Shown piece by piece: positions 15,217 to 15,932 of a DNA stretch of 15,932 bases (its first letter is position 1; each line of letters opens with the position of its first letter). Origin of the DNA: Gammaproteobacteria bacterium. GTDB lineage: Bacteria; Pseudomonadota; Gammaproteobacteria; Steroidobacterales; Steroidobacteraceae. The stretch covers positions 1-15,932 of the forward strand of contig JASHSR010000394.1 of the NCBI GenBank assembly GCA_030038645.1, in the 5' to 3' direction. The notes beneath the pieces were generated by a model. The model saw only the letters and a program-made list of their open reading frames with translations. It searched no databases and was not told the DNA's origin. The position numbers were made by a program, and so were the translations under genes.

Positions 15217-15932
15217 ATGACCTCTCCGTCGGAATTCGTCGTCCCCCTCGGCGTGCCGCGCCCCCGCGACACGCTCCAGCGCCCCTTGCGCGACCTGCGC
15301 ATCTCGGTGATGGACCGGTGCAACTTCCGCTGCCCGTACTGCATGCCTCGGGAGCAGTTCCACGAGGCGTATCGGTTCTTGAAGTCGACCGAGCGGCTCT
15401 CCTTCGACGAGATCGTGCGGCTCGCGCGGCTTTTCGTGCGCCTCGGCGCACGCAAGCTGCGCCTCACCGGCGGTGAGCCGCTCCTGCGCGCGAACTTGGC
15501 CGACCTCATCGGCGACCTGACGACCATTCCTGGCGTCGAGGACGTTGCCCTCACGACGAACGGCGTCCTGCTCGCGAAGCATGCGGCGGAGCTCAAGGCC
15601 GCGGGCTTGCATCGCATCACGGTGAGCCTCGACAGCCTCGACCCCGAGGTCTTTGCGCGCATGAGCGGGGGCTTCGGCGGGATCGAGGAAGTGCTCGACG
15701 GCATCGACCACGCGCAGCGCGCCGGTCTCGCGCCCATCAAGATCAACGCCGTCGCGCAGCGTGGCGTGAACGATCACACCATCCTGAGCCTGATCGAGCG
15801 GTTCCGGGGCACCGGCGTCATCGTGCGATTCATCGAGTACATGGACGTGGGCAACCGCAATCACTGGCAGCCGGAGCTGGTCGTCCCCTCCAAGGAGCTG
15901 CTCGCCCGCATCGGCGAGCGCTGGCCGCTCGT
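15217..15932 (+). CDS. moaA: GTP 3',8-cyclase MoaA (3' end cut by window edge)
   Basis: MoaA is the radical-SAM enzyme that starts molybdenum cofactor synthesis by converting GTP to 3',8-cyclo-7,8-dihydro-GTP, which MoaC then processes. The first 238 residues are present and run off the edge without a stop. The radical-SAM cluster motif CNFRCPYC (C35, C39, C42), the SAM-binding TGGEPLL (84-90), LTTNG (112-116), SLDSLDP (137-143) and FIEYMDVG (205-212) are all intact. The C-terminal part with the second iron-sulfur cluster and the GG end lies outside. The ATG at 15217 follows a TTGGAG stretch about 15 bases upstream. Pairing with moeA supports a shared cofactor operon. Confidence 0.96.
   Translation, partial: MTSPSEFVVPLGVPRPRDTLQRPLRDLRISVMDRCNFRCPYCMPREQFHEAYRFLKSTERLSFDEIVRLARLFVRLGARKLRLTGGEPLLRANLADLIGDLTTIPGVEDVALTTNGVLLAKHAAELKAAGLHRITVSLDSLDPEVFARMSGGFGGIEEVLDGIDHAQRAGLAPIKINAVAQRGVNDHTILSLIERFRGTGVIVRFIEYMDVGNRNHWQPELVVPSKELLARIGERWPL

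Noticed and set aside
1..15932. CRISPR arrays, IS elements, rRNA or known phage genes
   Set aside because: No regularly spaced repeats, transposase or integrase motifs, terminal inverted repeats or rRNA-like segments were seen.

Overview
The window is high-GC bacterial DNA (hand count about 75% over 9301-9360), dense in genes and typical of a proteobacterium. A PE-LIG-POL type LigD beside Ku, a YgiD-type dioxygenase, a PqaA-like hydrolase, a PAS/GGDEF/EAL protein and moeA-moaA fit best with a beta- or gammaproteobacterium. A soil or environmental lineage such as the Steroidobacter group is possible, but this is a guess from gene flavour and no rRNA is present.

Layout. Positions 1-153 (-) hold the first 51 codons of an unknown protein. 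Next to it is a 1063-residue membrane PAS-GGDEF-EAL cyclic-di-GMP protein (197-3388, -). It diverges from a 4,5-DOPA-dioxygenase-like LigB-family enzyme (3558-4406, +). A bidirectional hairpin separates that gene from a convergent 638-residue lipoprotein built of repeats (4481-6397, -). The lipoprotein gene diverges, across a region with a long bulged dyad, from a secreted PqaA-like alpha/beta hydrolase (6524-7906, +).

Right after the hydrolase comes a break. A glutathione S-transferase gene starts 5 bp downstream but stops after 19 codons (7912-7971). It is followed by a visibly AT-richer segment with one gene (8065-8853) that has the layout of a uracil-DNA-glycosylase-fold protein. This segment ends 62 bp from the 3' end of a tRNA-Arg(UCG) (8916-8989, -). 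The picture is a small accessory insertion or rearrangement beside a tRNA gene that cut off the GST.

From 9082 to 13014 (-) lies a bacterial non-homologous end-joining module, ku then ligD. Ku holds and bridges DNA ends; LigD processes, fills and seals them. Upstream of ku is a decayed c-type cytochrome fragment (13081-13446, -) with an intact CAACH haem motif but no start codon. The last part, on +, holds a small secreted protein (13516-13911), a strong hairpin, and the molybdenum cofactor genes moeA (complete) and moaA (cut by the window end). The most unusual stretches are the GST/UDG-like/tRNA segment, the cytochrome relic, and the two palindromic intergenic regions.
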